Part shown: in pieces, positions 10,451 to 19,339 of the stretch
How positions within the stretch are numbered: the first letter of the stretch is position 1
Layout of the letters: each line of letters begins with the position of its first letter
NCBI RefSeq assembly: GCF_002160755.1
Contig: NZ_NFLE01000002.1
Coordinates: 62,001 to 126,000, forward strand
DNA: 64,000 nt
Reading direction: 5' to 3'
Origin: Lachnoclostridium sp. An14
Lineage (GTDB): Bacteria; Bacillota; Clostridia; Lachnospirales; Lachnospiraceae
The notes under the pieces: model-generated
Seen by the model: only the letters and a program-made list of their open reading frames with translations
Database searches by the model: none
What the model was told of the DNA's origin: nothing
Position numbers and translations under genes: made by a program

Positions 10451-11497
10451 CTAATCACCTTTTTCCTTCTTAAACGTCATGTCCAGCTGCGTCATCAGGT
10501 TTTTCAGGGTTCCCAGGACCTTCTCGTAATCCATCCGCTTGGGGCCGATGATTCCGATGGTTCCCCGCAGCCCTTCTCCCAGCTCGTAATTGGCTGTCAC
10601 CACGCTGCAGTCCTTCATGCTCTGTACCGGCATCTCGTCTCCGATGTAGACCTGGATCCCGGTGTCGGAACTGTTCTCATTCTGATTGACCTCGTCGATC
10701 AGATCCTGAAGCACATCCTTCTGCTCAAAGGTGCTTAGCAGCCGGCTGGCCCGCTCCCCGTCGGCAAGCTCCGGATATTTGAAAATATTCGTCGCTCCGC
10801 TGGTGTAGATCTGCAGGTCTTCCTCGTCTGCCCGGATGGCGTCGGCCACCTCGTTGAGCACCAGATCCACCACCTGGCTGTGCAGTCCCGCCTGTTCCTT
10901 TAAGCGGCTGATCACTCCCAGGTTGATCTCCTCGATGGTCAGGCCATTGAGGCTGGTGTTTAACAGGATGTTTAAGTTTAACAGCTCCTCGTCGCCCACC
11001 GGCTCCTTTACGTCGATGATGGTGTTTTTTATGATGTTTCCCTCCACCACCGTCACCACCAGGAGCTTATTCACATCCACCTTGGAGAGCTGGATGAATT
11101 TCAGCTTGTTCTGATGGTACTGGGGGCCGCTGATGAGCGCCGCGTAATTGGTATTCGCCGCCAGCACCTGAGCCAGTTTCTTTAACAGCAGCTCGACCCG
11201 GTCCACCCGCTGGATCATCAGCTCCTTCATCTCCGTGACCTCCTGATCCTTTTCGCTGAGGATCTGATCCACGTAGAACCGGTAGCCTTTATCCGACGGA
11301 ATCCGTCCGGCAGAGGTGTGCGGCTGAAGAATGTACCCCATCTCCTCCAGATCCGACATCTCATTGCGGATCGTGGCGGAACTGAGCTTTAAGTCCGAGA
11401 ACTTGGAAATGGTCCTGGACCCCACCGGCTCGCCGGTTTCCAGATAGGTCTTGATGATCGCTTTTAATATTGTCACTTTTCTCGCGTCCAGCTCCAT
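10451..11497 (-). CDS. hrcA: Heat-inducible transcription repressor HrcA
   Basis: Repressor of class I heat-shock genes; binds CIRCE. The 348-residue protein has an N-terminal winged helix (about 1-75, LSSATIRNEMSDLEEMGYI, then HTSAGRIPSDKGYRFYV), a central inserted dimerisation domain and a GAF-like C-terminal domain ending in GLRGTIGIIGPKRMDYEKV. First gene of the operon, with the CIRCE operator in its own leader, so it is autoregulated. Confidence 0.97.
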   Translation of the reverse strand: MELDARKVTILKAIIKTYLETGEPVGSRTISKFSDLKLSSATIRNEMSDLEEMGYILQPHTSAGRIPSDKGYRFYVDQILSEKDQEVTEMKELMIQRVDRVELLLKKLAQVLAANTNYAALISGPQYHQNKLKFIQLSKVDVNKLLVVTVVEGNIIKNTIIDVKEPVGDEELLNLNILLNTSLNGLTIEEINLGVISRLKEQAGLHSQVVDLVLNEVADAIRADEEDLQIYTSGATNIFKYPELADGERASRLLSTFEQKDVLQDLIDEVNQNENSSDTGIQVYIGDEMPVQSMKDCSVVTANYELGEGLRGTIGIIGPKRMDYEKVLGTLKNLMTQLDMTFKKEKGD

Positions 11498-11521
11498 ATC
11501 CTCATCCTTCCTTTTATCTTA

Positions 11522-11548
11522 TTAGCACTCTTAAATGTCGAGTGCTAA
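11522..11548. promoter_or_regulatory. CIRCE operator
   Basis: TTAGCACTC, nine bases, GAGTGCTAA: an exact match to the HrcA operator consensus. It lies just downstream of the -10 box of the hrcA promoter, where bound HrcA would block transcription of hrcA-grpE-dnaK-dnaJ. Confidence 0.97.
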
Positions 11549-11562
11549 CATTTACATTAGAT

Positions 11563-11591
11563 AATATATTCCTTTTAGTACCATTTGTCAA
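11563..11591 (-). promoter_or_regulatory. Sigma-A promoter of the hrcA operon
   Basis: On the minus strand TTGACA (11591-11586), a 17-base spacer and TATATT (11568-11563). The CIRCE element begins about 15 bases further down. Confidence 0.9.
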
Positions 11592-11596
11592 GGGAT

Positions 11597-12523
11597 TTAC
11601 AAAAATTTTCCCTCGTTCTTTTCCTCCAGGGCTTTGATGGCGTGGTAGAGCAGCTCGTTCACCGGCGTGGGGATGCCAAGCTCCCGTCCCAGGCGTACCA
11701 CCGTGCCGGAAAACATATCAATTTCCGTCTTTTTTCCGGCGTCCAGGTCCTGGAGGGTGGAGGTGCGGCCCATGGGAGCGGTGATGGGACGGCGGTCCTG
11801 CTCGGCGATCATCTCGTCGGTGAGCTGGATGCCCAGCCCTGCCGCCACAGCCTGTACCTCTTTTTTGGCCATGTTCTTCATGGCGTTCACGTGAAGGCTG
11901 GTCTGGAAGGCCTTGAAGGGGACGCCTAAGAGGGCGCTGGTCATATTTTCCCCGATGTTGCTCATAAATTTCTGCCAGATTCCCAAAACCATATCCTCCT
12001 GGATGCGGTAGGGGATGCCGCAGCGCTCAAACATGGCTTTCACTGCCTGCACCCGCTCCGTCAGAGTCTTATTTTCCCTCTCTCCGAAACAGATATACCC
12101 GCCGTCGGGGTCAAAATCGTAGGAACCGTTTTTCAGCTCCACGGGAATCTTCATATAAGAATAGAGCATATGCTCCCAGCCGTAGGCCGCCGCCAGCTTT
12201 TCCTCGCTGTCCACCCCGTTCAGCACGGAAAGAATCAGGGTGTCCGGCCCCACAAACTTTTCGATGTCCCGGATGGCAGACGCCAGGCCGGTGTCCTTCA
12301 CCGCCACGATAATCAAATCCTTGGGCGTCCCCTCCTCCGGCGGCGTGATAGGGAAATGGTGATGAACACCGTTGATGCGGACGCCGTCCCGCTCCAGGCG
12401 CTCCCGTCTCGCTCCTCCCGCGATCACGGTGAAATGGTCTCTCCCAAGGTTTGCCTCCATGCGGGGAGCAAAAAACGCGCCCATGGCGCCTAAGCCGATG
12501 AGGGCTGTGGTTTTTATGGTCAT
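11597..12523 (-). CDS. panE: 2-dehydropantoate 2-reductase (ketopantoate reductase)
   Basis: NADPH-dependent reduction of ketopantoate to pantoate for coenzyme A synthesis. The 308-residue protein has the N-terminal Rossmann motif ALIGLGAMGAFFAP (about 6-19), the central DLIIVAVKDTGL and a helical C-terminal half with the family-conserved IWQKFMSNIGENMTSAL and IDMFSGTVVRLGRELGI. The ATG at 12521-12523, after a perfect AAAGGAGGAC site, is chosen over an upstream in-frame codon that would add 41 non-family residues from inside ribF. Other members of the ApbA/PanE fold exist, so the substrate is likely but not certain. Ends 5 bases before the -35 of hrcA. Confidence 0.88.
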   Translation of the reverse strand: MTIKTTALIGLGAMGAFFAPRMEANLGRDHFTVIAGGARRERLERDGVRINGVHHHFPITPPEEGTPKDLIIVAVKDTGLASAIRDIEKFVGPDTLILSVLNGVDSEEKLAAAYGWEHMLYSYMKIPVELKNGSYDFDPDGGYICFGERENKTLTERVQAVKAMFERCGIPYRIQEDMVLGIWQKFMSNIGENMTSALLGVPFKAFQTSLHVNAMKNMAKKEVQAVAAGLGIQLTDEMIAEQDRRPITAPMGRTSTLQDLDAGKKTEIDMFSGTVVRLGRELGIPTPVNELLYHAIKALEEKNEGKFL

Positions 12524-12550
12524 ATGTGTGTCCTCCTTTATTATAGAGAA

Positions 12551-12573
12551 AGCCTGAGACCGTCGCTCAGGCT
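12551..12573 (-). terminator. Terminator carrying the ribF stop codon
   Basis: AGCCTGAG/CTCAGGCT hairpin. On the minus strand it is followed by TTTCTCT. The TGA of ribF (12567-12569) lies in its first arm. It ends the rimP-to-ribF operon just before panE. Confidence 0.75.
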
Positions 12574-13508
12574 TTCTTCTTTCTTCTCTCCAGCCATTCC
12601 AGGCTTGTCTCCTTATCCCGTTCAATCTGTTCCCGCAGCTCCTCAAAGCTGGCGAATTTCCGCTCCGGGCGGATGAAATCCAGGAAACGCACCTCGATGG
12701 GCTTTCCGTACAGATCCTCGTTCAGCCCGAACAGGTACGTCTCCACCCCCACCGGGGAGACGCCGTCCACTGTGGGCTTTCTCCCCACGTTGGTGACGCC
12801 GCCGTAGATCTGGCCGTCCACCTTCACCTGGGAAACGTAGACGCCAAACAAAGGCAGATGTTTCTCCGGCGGCGGAAGGATGTTGGCCGTGGGAAAGCCA
12901 AGGACGGTGCCGCCGATGTGGTTTCCGTGGACCACCGTGCCGTGGATGGAGTAGGGCGTGCCCAAAAGCTCCCAGGCCTTCGCCACGTTCCCCTTGTCCA
13001 GTTCCTCCCGGATATAGGTGCTGCTGATGTCCCGGTGGCCCTCCTGGGCCTTCTCGATGATCACTGCCTCGAAACCGCACTCCGCGGCCATCCGCTTCAG
13101 CAACGCCGCGTCCCCGGCCCGTTTATAGCCGAACCCGCAGTCCGTGCCGGCTACCACCGCCCTGGCGTTCATCTCTCCCACCAGCACCTTGCGGACAAAA
13201 TCCTCCGGGGACATATGGGCCACCCGCTCCGTAAAGGGATACTCGATCAGATAGTCCACTCCGGCCTCCTCCAGGTTGCGGCGCCGCTCCTCATTGGTGG
13301 TGATCACCGTGCGCCTCTCCCCGGACACCACGCCGCCAGGGGCGCGGCTGAAGGTGAATACCGCGGTTTTTAAGCCCCGCTCCGCCTTCAGGCGCATCAT
13401 CTCCCCCAACAGTTTCTGATGCCCTCTGTGCCGTCCGTCAAACTTGCCGATGGTGACCACCGTCGGCTCTGCGATATGAAATTTCTTCAGTCCCTTCAGG
13501 TATTCCAT
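12567..13508 (-). CDS. ribF: Bifunctional riboflavin kinase / FAD synthetase
   Basis: Phosphorylates riboflavin to FMN and adenylates FMN to FAD. The 313-residue protein has an N-terminal nucleotidyltransferase domain (about 15-160, starting TVVTIGKFDGRHRGHQKLL) and a C-terminal kinase domain (about 180-305, with HIGGTVLGFPTANI and GGVTNVGRKPTV). The family FDGxHxGH motif is present as FDGRHRGH. Follows truB by one base and is the last gene of the translation operon. Confidence 0.96.
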   Translation of the reverse strand: MEYLKGLKKFHIAEPTVVTIGKFDGRHRGHQKLLGEMMRLKAERGLKTAVFTFSRAPGGVVSGERRTVITTNEERRRNLEEAGVDYLIEYPFTERVAHMSPEDFVRKVLVGEMNARAVVAGTDCGFGYKRAGDAALLKRMAAECGFEAVIIEKAQEGHRDISSTYIREELDKGNVAKAWELLGTPYSIHGTVVHGNHIGGTVLGFPTANILPPPEKHLPLFGVYVSQVKVDGQIYGGVTNVGRKPTVDGVSPVGVETYLFGLNEDLYGKPIEVRFLDFIRPERKFASFEELREQIERDKETSLEWLERRKKKA

Positions 13509-13509
13509 C

Positions 13510-14421
13510 TCACTGTCCCCCGGAAAATATCTTGATCGGCTGATACCATCTCCGCTCCCTGCGGTAGCCGTAGGTGCCGATAAAATGTCCTTTGCTGTCG
13601 TAAACCCGCACCGCCTCCGGCCGTTCCTCCCCCAGGGTGGACTGATCCGGATAGAACTGGTTGCCGTTTTGCACCAGGCGGTCGTGCTCCTCCCTCATAT
13701 ACACCTTGGGATAGTCGGGAAACAGCTCCTCCACCGCCACAATGCGCTCTCCTAGAGTGCCTGCGTCCCGCAGCTCCTCGATCTCTGACAGGGTCAGGGC
13801 GTTTTCGATGGAAAAGTTCCCGGAACGGATCCTGGTCAGCTCCTCCATGCAGCCTCCCACTCCCAGCTTTTCCCCGATGTCATGGCAGAGGGTGCGGATG
13901 TAGGTGCCCTTGGAGCACTCCACCGTCATCACCAGGCGGGGCAGGCAGATTTCCTCGATCTCAATGGAAAGGATTTCCACCGGCCGTGCCTTCCGCTCCA
14001 CCGTTTTCCCGGCGCGGGCCAGGTCGCAGAGTTTCTGCCCGTTCACCTTCAGGGCGGAATACATGGGGGGAATCTGGTCATAAGGCCCCACAAAGCCCAT
14101 GACCGCCGCCCGCACCTCGTCCTCTGAAAGGGCCAAAAGGCGCTCCGGCTCGCAGCGGGAAATCACCGCTCCCCCGGCGTCCTGAGTGTCCGTAACCTGC
14201 CCCAAAAGGAGGACGGCCCGGTAGGCCTTCGTCCGGTCGGTGAGCACGTCGCACAGCTTCGTCCCCTTTCCCAGGCACACGGGGAGAACGCCCACGGCGT
14301 CGGGATCCAGGGTGCCGGTGTGGCCGATTTTCTTCTGTCTCAGTATGCCTCTCAGCTTTGCCACCACATCGTGGGAGGTAAAGCCTTTTTCCTTATATAC
14401 ATTGATCACTCCGTCGTACAT
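13510..14421 (-). CDS. truB: tRNA pseudouridine(55) synthase TruB
   Basis: Makes pseudouridine at position 55 in the T loop of tRNAs. The 303-residue protein shows the TruB motif HTGTLDPDAVGVLPVCLG with the catalytic Asp in LDPDA (about residue 39), YKEKGFTSHDVV at the start and CSKGTYIRTLCHDIG further on. Lies 8 bases after nrnA and one base before ribF, the classical Firmicute order. Confidence 0.97.
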   Translation of the reverse strand: MYDGVINVYKEKGFTSHDVVAKLRGILRQKKIGHTGTLDPDAVGVLPVCLGKGTKLCDVLTDRTKAYRAVLLLGQVTDTQDAGGAVISRCEPERLLALSEDEVRAAVMGFVGPYDQIPPMYSALKVNGQKLCDLARAGKTVERKARPVEILSIEIEEICLPRLVMTVECSKGTYIRTLCHDIGEKLGVGGCMEELTRIRSGNFSIENALTLSEIEELRDAGTLGERIVAVEELFPDYPKVYMREEHDRLVQNGNQFYPDQSTLGEERPEAVRVYDSKGHFIGTYGYRRERRWYQPIKIFSGGQ

Positions 14422-14429
14422 ATCCCGGC

Positions 14430-15383
14430 CTACTCTCCAAGCTGTTTTACGATCTGTTTTGATAAGTTGTTCACCACGTCGTGGATGCTGCCGTTCATGG
14501 TGCAGCCGGCTGCCCGCACGTGGCCGCCGCCGCCGAAATAGGAGGCCACCCGGCTCACGTCCACCTGCTTGTTGGAGCGCAGGCTCACCTTAAACTCCTG
14601 GGGCGTCTTCTCATAGAGGAAAATGGCGCACTCCACCCCGTCGGTGGTGCGAAGCTGTTCCACGATCCCTCCCATATCCTTGCTGGTCACGCCGTAAAAC
14701 TCCATATCCTTTTTGCGCAGCACGCTGAAAATGCACTTTCCGTCGCAGAACAGGATGCTCTCTAAAAGAGCACGGCCCAGGATCTGCTTCTGCACGTACG
14801 TCTTCCGGTAAAAGCTGTCGGAGATGATGGTGGAGAAATCCACTCCCTTCGCCATGAGCTTTCCGGCGATCTCCATGGTCTTTATGGAGGTGTTGGAGTA
14901 CTGGAATACGCCGGTGTCGTGGATAATGCCGGTGTAAAGGCACTCCGCCGTCTCCTTAGAAATGCCCTCCTCCTCCATCAGGTCGTAGAGCACCTCACAG
15001 GTGGAGCTGGCGTCCGCGTCCACTACATTTTTGTCTCCGTAGCCCGTATTGGTGATATGGTGATCCACACAGAGGCTCTCTCCCGCCTGATCTAAAAATC
15101 CCAGAAAATCTCCCAGCCGGTCTCTGTCCCCGCTGTCCAGGCAGATGCACAGATCTGCCTCCGGGTTTTCCGGCATTTCCGTGCGGATCTCATAAAAGCC
15201 GTTTAAATAGGCGTACTTCTCCGCAGGCTGATCCAGATAAACCGTCACCTCCACCTGGGGGAAACAGTCCTTCAGATAGTTGTAAACGGCCAGGCAGGAG
15301 CCTACACAATCCCCATCGGGATTCATATGCCCCAATACCACCGCTGTCTTTTTGTTCTCTAATGCTGTATGCAGCAGACTCAT
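14430..15383 (-). CDS. nrnA: DHH/DHHA1 phosphoesterase (NrnA-type nanoRNase / pAp phosphatase)
   Basis: Degrades short oligoribonucleotides and dephosphorylates pAp. The 317-residue protein shows the DHH-family metal motifs in order: GHMNPDGDCVGS (about 18-29), CLDSGDRDR, the DHH triad in CVDHHITNTGY (about 110) and the DHHA1 glycine motif FGGGGHVRAAG near the end. The ATG at 15381-15383 is chosen because upstream in-frame codons run through an R2 repeat and are not family-like. In the operon between rbfA and truB. Confidence 0.93.
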   Translation of the reverse strand: MSLLHTALENKKTAVVLGHMNPDGDCVGSCLAVYNYLKDCFPQVEVTVYLDQPAEKYAYLNGFYEIRTEMPENPEADLCICLDSGDRDRLGDFLGFLDQAGESLCVDHHITNTGYGDKNVVDADASSTCEVLYDLMEEEGISKETAECLYTGIIHDTGVFQYSNTSIKTMEIAGKLMAKGVDFSTIISDSFYRKTYVQKQILGRALLESILFCDGKCIFSVLRKKDMEFYGVTSKDMGGIVEQLRTTDGVECAIFLYEKTPQEFKVSLRSNKQVDVSRVASYFGGGGHVRAAGCTMNGSIHDVVNNLSKQIVKQLGE

Positions 15384-15430
15384 ATAGGTTCCCCTTTCTT
15401 CCATATTCTCCGGCGGACAGGCCCGGAAAA

Positions 15431-15617
15431 AGTGTGCGCTTGGCGCACACTCGCGCCGGAGCGCGGCTGCGCCAGCAGCCATCCCCCTCTGCGCGGAGTG
15501 CGCATCCTTGCGGAGCATTTTTGTTTAACGGGAAATGCAGTTCCCTGTTAAACAGCGTGCGCATCCCGCCGGAGGCTTTTGTGTCCTGGGAAACGCGATT
15601 TCCTACCAGGACACAAA
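15431..15617 (+). repeat. Dispersed repeat R2, one and a half units between rbfA and nrnA
   Basis: One complete R2 unit (GTGTGCGC-TTG-GCGCACAC at 15432-15450 through the hairpin GGGAAATGCAGTTCCC) is followed by a second back half (GCGTGCGCATCCCGCCGGAGGC through GGAAACGCGATTTCC). The unit lies inside the operon in the 300-base rbfA-nrnA spacer, which contains no gene. Confidence 0.85.
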
Positions 15618-15620
15618 ACA

Positions 15621-15660
15621 CAAGCACCAGGCGGGGAGCTCGCTCACCGTTTGGTGCTTG
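15621..15660. other. Hairpin after rbfA
   Basis: CAAGCACCA and TGGTGCTTG form a perfect 9-base stem with a 22-base loop, 24 bases after the rbfA stop. On the minus strand it has no T run. It may be a leaky terminator or a processing site in the operon. Confidence 0.5.
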
Positions 15661-15683
15661 ATCATGGGCGGCCGGCTCCTGTC

Positions 15684-16073
15684 CTATTCTTCCAGGCTGT
15701 CTTCTCCGTCCTCTGCTTTTAAGTCCTTCGTCACCTCGTCAATGAGATGGGACATATGGACGCCATACTCGATGGACTGGTCCAGCACAAATGTGATCTC
15801 CGGGGTGTTGCGCAGGTTGACCCGGCGGGCCAGCTCCCGGCGCACGTATCCCACGGCGCTCTTTAAGCCCTGGAGGGTGGCCTTGGCGGCCTCCTCATCC
15901 CCCAGCACGCTCACATATGCCTTGCAGTACTTTAAATCCGGCGTCACATCCACGGCTACCACCGTGGTCATGGGGTGGATCCTGGGGTCCTTGATTTCCG
16001 TGCGGATGATCTCCGACAGCTCTCTCTGAACCTCCATATTGATCCTTGTATTCTTAATACTGTTTTTACGCAT
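15684..16073 (-). CDS. rbfA: 30S ribosome-binding factor A
   Basis: Ribosome assembly factor that binds the 16S 5' region. The 129-residue protein shows RINMEVQRELSEIIRTEIKD, the beta segment VTPDLKYCKAYVSVLGDE and LRNTPEITFVLDQSIEYG, all characteristic of RbfA. Lies about 100 bases after infB in the operon. Length is typical. Confidence 0.96.
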   Translation of the reverse strand: MRKNSIKNTRINMEVQRELSEIIRTEIKDPRIHPMTTVVAVDVTPDLKYCKAYVSVLGDEEAAKATLQGLKSAVGYVRRELARRVNLRNTPEITFVLDQSIEYGVHMSHLIDEVTKDLKAEDGEDSLEE

Positions 16074-16170
16074 CGTCTATCTTCCTCTCCCATCCGGGAG
16101 AGCCGGAAACCGCCGCCCGTTTCCGTCAGGCCCTACAAAGCCCGGCAGCGGATCCCGGCGCGGGAAGCTC

Positions 16171-19017
16171 CTAGCGGGGAACCTCCACCATGGTGTATGC
16201 CTCCACCATGTCGTCCTCCTGGATGTCATTGAATTTTTCAAACACAAGACCGCACTCGTAGCCGGTGGCAACTTCCTTCACGTCGTCCTTAAACCGCTTT
16301 AAGGATGCCAGGGCGCCGTCGAAGATCTGCTCGCCGTCTCTGGTGATGCGGCAGGAACAGTTTCTCTGGAACTTTCCGTCCATGACGTAGCAGCCGGCGA
16401 TGGTGCCCACGCCGGACGCCTTGAAGGTCTGGCGGACAATGGCGTGGCCGATGACCTTCTCCTCGAATACGGGGTCTAACATTCCCTTCATGGCCGCCTC
16501 TACGTCCTCGATGGCCTGATAAATTACCCGGTACAGGCGCACATCCACCTTCTCCCGGTCGGCGATGGACTTCGCCGTAGCGTCCGGGCGGACGTTAAAG
16601 CCGATGATGATGGCGTTGGAGGCAGATGCCAGGGAAACGTCGGACTCGTTGATGGCGCCTACGCCTCCGTGGATCACCTTTACCATCACTTCCTCGTTGG
16701 AAAGCTTTACAAGGCTCTGTTTTACTGCCTCTACGGATCCCTGTACGTCGGCCTTGATGATGAGCGGCAGCTCCTTCACGTTTCCGGCCTTGATCTGGCT
16801 GAACAGATCGTCCAGGGACAGTTTCATCTTCGTCTCCTCGATGAGCTTGTTCTTGCCCTCGGAGATGAAGGTCTCGGCGAAACTTCTGGCCTCCTTGTCG
16901 CTGTCCATGGCCATAAAGATCTCTCCGGCTCCCGGCACGTCGTTTAAGCCCAGGATCTCCACCGGAGTGGACGGGCCCGCCTCTTTCACTCTGCGGCCCT
17001 TATCGTCCATCATGGCGCGGACCTTGCCGTGGCAGGGGCCTACGGCGATGTTGTCGCCTACGTGGAGCGTACCTTTCTGTACCAGCACCGTGGCAACCGG
17101 GCCTTTGCCCTTGTCAAGCTCGGCCTCGATGACCAGACCTCTCGCCTTGCGGTTCGGGTTGGCCTTTAACTCCTTCACCTCAGCGGTGAGCAGGATCATT
17201 TCCAGCAGCTCCGGGATGCCCTCCTTGGTGTGGGCGGAAACGGGCACGCAGATGGTGGTGCCGCCCCAATCCTCCGGAATCAGCTCGTACTCAGACAGCT
17301 CCTGTTTTACCCGGTCGATGTTGGCGCTGGGCTTATCGACCTTGTTGATGGCGACGATGATCTCTACGCCAGCGGCCTTCGCGTGGTTGATGGCCTCGAT
17401 GGTCTGGGGCATTACGCCGTCGTCCGCGGCCACTACCAGGATGGCAATATCTGTGGACTGGGCGCCTCTCATACGCATGGCGGTGAAGGCCTCATGGCCC
17501 GGCGTATCCAAGAAGGTGATCCGCTGGCCGTTGATCTCCACCACGTAAGCGCCGATGTGCTGGGTGATGCCGCCGGCCTCCTTCGCCGTCACGTTGGTCT
17601 GGCGGATGGCGTCTAACAGGGAGGTCTTACCGTGGTCTACATGGCCCATGACACATACCACAGGAGGTCTGGGAACCATGCCGTCCTCCGGCTCCTCATC
17701 CTCTTTCAGGAGCTCGGCAATCACATCCACCTTCTCCTCTTTCTCGCAGAGCACGTCGTACTCTAAGGCGATTTCCTCCGCCTGCTCATAATCAATCTCC
17801 TGGTTTAAGGTTACGATCTTGCCCTGAAGGAACAGTTTCTTTACAATGGCGGACGGCTGAAGTTTCATCTTCTCCGCCAGCTCCTTGATGGTCAGGGTCT
17901 CCGGGATCACGATGGACTTTACCGTCTCCTCTACCGGTTTCTCCGCCGGTTTCTGGAAGGGGTGCTTGTTGCCCTTTCCGCCCTTGATCGGCATCTCCTC
18001 GTCCCGATCCCGCTTGTCAAATTTATCATTTTTATGGTTGTTTTTGTTCTGGCGGTTGCTCTGGGGCTTTGCCTGGATGGGGGTGTCGAAGGAGCCGCCG
18101 CTCTTGCCGCTGTCCTTTCTGCCTCCTCCAAAGCCGCCGGTTCTGTTTCCGCCGCCCTGGCGGTTGCCGCCGTCGCGGTTGAATCCGCCGCGGTTTCCTC
18201 CATCACGATTGCCTCCGTCGCGGTTAAACCCGCCGCGGTTTCCTCCATCACGATTGCCGCCGTCGCGGTTAAAGCCGCCGCGGTTTCCTCCATCACGATT
18301 GCCTCCGTCGCGGTTAAACCCGCCGCGGTTTCCTCCATCGCGATTTCCTCCGTCGCGGTTAAAGCCACCGCGGTTTCCTCCGTCGCGATTTCCTCCGTCA
18401 CGGTTAAATCCGCCGCGGTTTCCTCCATCACGGCTGCCTCCGTCGCGGTTAAAGCCGCGGTTCTCGCGGTTTCCGTCTCTGCTGTCGCGGTTTCCTCCGT
18501 CACGGTTATCCCGGTTAAACCCGCCGCGGCCGTCGCGGCTGCCGCCGTCACGGTTAAAGCCGCGGTTCTCACGGTTTCCGTCTCTGCCGTCGCGGTTTCC
18601 TCCGTCGCGGTTAAAGCTGCGGTTCTCGCGGTTTCCGTCTCTGCCGTCACGGTTTCCTCCGTCACGGTTATCCCGGTTGAATCCGCCGCGGCCGTCACGG
18701 CCCGTTCTCTCTCCGCCCTGAGCGCCCTCGCCTCTGGCCTGCTGTCCCTGGGGACGGGCCGGCTTGCTGCTCCTCTGCTGGGAATTCTGCGGGCGGAACA
18801 CCGCCGCGATCTTTTTCTTAGGCGCATCTGCCTTTTTTTCCTCTTTTCCTCCGTCTGCCGGTTTCTCTCCTCCGTTTAAGGATTTTTTCACCAGCGAAAC
18901 CTGTTCATCCGTCACGTTTGACAAGTTGCTCCTCACCTCCGCATGATTCTTTTGTAATATGTCAAGTACTTCCTTGCTGCTTTTTCCCACTTCCTTGGCC
19001 AGGTCAATCACTCTCAT
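16171..19017 (-). CDS. infB: Translation initiation factor IF-2 with a long RGG/NRDGG repeat domain
   Basis: GTPase that places initiator tRNA on the ribosome. The 948-residue protein has an N-terminal IF2-N helix domain (about 1-50), a disordered Gly/Asn/Arg/Asp-rich region (about 100-300), a second IF2-N domain (about 370-420), the G domain with GHVDHGKTS (about 460), [12 protein letters not shown] and NKVDKPSAN, and the C-terminal domains that bind fMet-tRNA. The ATG at 19015-19017 is preceded by GGAGGT with 7-base spacing; a GTG two codons upstream is too close to that site. It overlaps the end of ylxQ by 14 bases. The repeat region is unusual and described separately. Confidence 0.97.
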   Translation of the reverse strand: MRVIDLAKEVGKSSKEVLDILQKNHAEVRSNLSNVTDEQVSLVKKSLNGGEKPADGGKEEKKADAPKKKIAAVFRPQNSQQRSSKPARPQGQQARGEGAQGGERTGRDGRGGFNRDNRDGGNRDGRDGNRENRSFNRDGGNRDGRDGNRENRGFNRDGGSRDGRGGFNRDNRDGGNRDSRDGNRENRGFNRDGGSRDGGNRGGFNRDGGNRDGGNRGGFNRDGGNRDGGNRGGFNRDGGNRDGGNRGGFNRDGGNRDGGNRGGFNRDGGNRDGGNRGGFNRDGGNRQGGGNRTGGFGGGRKDSGKSGGSFDTPIQAKPQSNRQNKNNHKNDKFDKRDRDEEMPIKGGKGNKHPFQKPAEKPVEETVKSIVIPETLTIKELAEKMKLQPSAIVKKLFLQGKIVTLNQEIDYEQAEEIALEYDVLCEKEEKVDVIAELLKEDEEPEDGMVPRPPVVCVMGHVDHGKTSLLDAIRQTNVTAKEAGGITQHIGAYVVEINGQRITFLDTPGHEAFTAMRMRGAQSTDIAILVVAADDGVMPQTIEAINHAKAAGVEIIVAINKVDKPSANIDRVKQELSEYELIPEDWGGTTICVPVSAHTKEGIPELLEMILLTAEVKELKANPNRKARGLVIEAELDKGKGPVATVLVQKGTLHVGDNIAVGPCHGKVRAMMDDKGRRVKEAGPSTPVEILGLNDVPGAGEIFMAMDSDKEARSFAETFISEGKNKLIEETKMKLSLDDLFSQIKAGNVKELPLIIKADVQGSVEAVKQSLVKLSNEEVMVKVIHGGVGAINESDVSLASASNAIIIGFNVRPDATAKSIADREKVDVRLYRVIYQAIEDVEAAMKGMLDPVFEEKVIGHAIVRQTFKASGVGTIAGCYVMDGKFQRNCSCRITRDGEQIFDGALASLKRFKDDVKEVATGYECGLVFEKFNDIQEDDMVEAYTMVEVPR
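18130..18715 (-). repeat. 45-base coding repeats in infB
   Basis: DNA coding for about 195 residues of near-pure Gly, Asn, Arg, Asp and Phe. The part nearest the G domain is five tandem copies of a 15-residue unit ([15 protein letters not shown]) plus a variant sixth. The N-terminal part has longer degenerate units containing DGNRENR. The 45-base period is visible in the DNA. Because stop codons are rare in it, other frames on both strands stay open but are not genes. Confidence 0.92.
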
Positions 19018-19339
19018 ACTCACTACCTCCGTTTGCAGTCATCAGTTTCATTATCGCCTTCGAGAGCCCTTCGTCCGTAACCGCGAGGGATGCGCGAAAC
19101 TGCTTTCCCATCGCGTGGCCAAGCTCTTCCTTTCCGCCGAAATAATAGATCGGGACGTTGTAGTAAGCGCACATATTGGCAAACATCTTTTTCGTGTTGT
19201 CCGACGCCTCCGCCGACACGATGACGACGCCAGCCTTCCCCGTCTTTACAGCCTTCTCTGTGGAAAATTCGCCGCTGGCGGTCTTTCCGGCCTTCGTGGC
19301 CAGTCCGATCAGATTCAACAGCTTTCTATTGCCGTCCAA
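19004..19339 (-). CDS. ylxQ: Ribosomal L7Ae/L30e-family RNA-binding protein YlxQ (TTG start)
   Basis: Small K-turn-type RNA-binding protein of the nusA-infB operon. The 111-residue product shows [34 protein letters not shown] and [15 protein letters not shown], typical of the L7Ae/L30e fold in YlxQ. The start is the TTG at 19337-19339: an AAGGAG site lies 9 bases upstream inside the end of ylxR, and upstream in-frame codons are not family-like. It overlaps ylxR by 14 bases and infB by 14 bases, so the three are translationally coupled. Confidence 0.9.
   Translation of the reverse strand: MDGNRKLLNLIGLATKAGKTASGEFSTEKAVKTGKAGVVIVSAEASDNTKKMFANMCAYYNVPIYYFGGKEELGHAMGKQFRASLAVTDEGLSKAIMKLMTANGGSEYESD

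Noticed and set aside
18130-18715. CRISPR-like periodic array
   Set aside because: Spacing is 45 bases without unique spacers, and the period follows the reading frame of infB.
17885-18879. Long plus-strand open frames (Pro/Ser/Arg-rich and Ala/Val-rich) opposite infB
   Set aside because: They arise because the 45-base repeats of infB lack stops in several frames. Their composition is pure repeat, there is no ribosome site, and IF2 on the other strand is certain.
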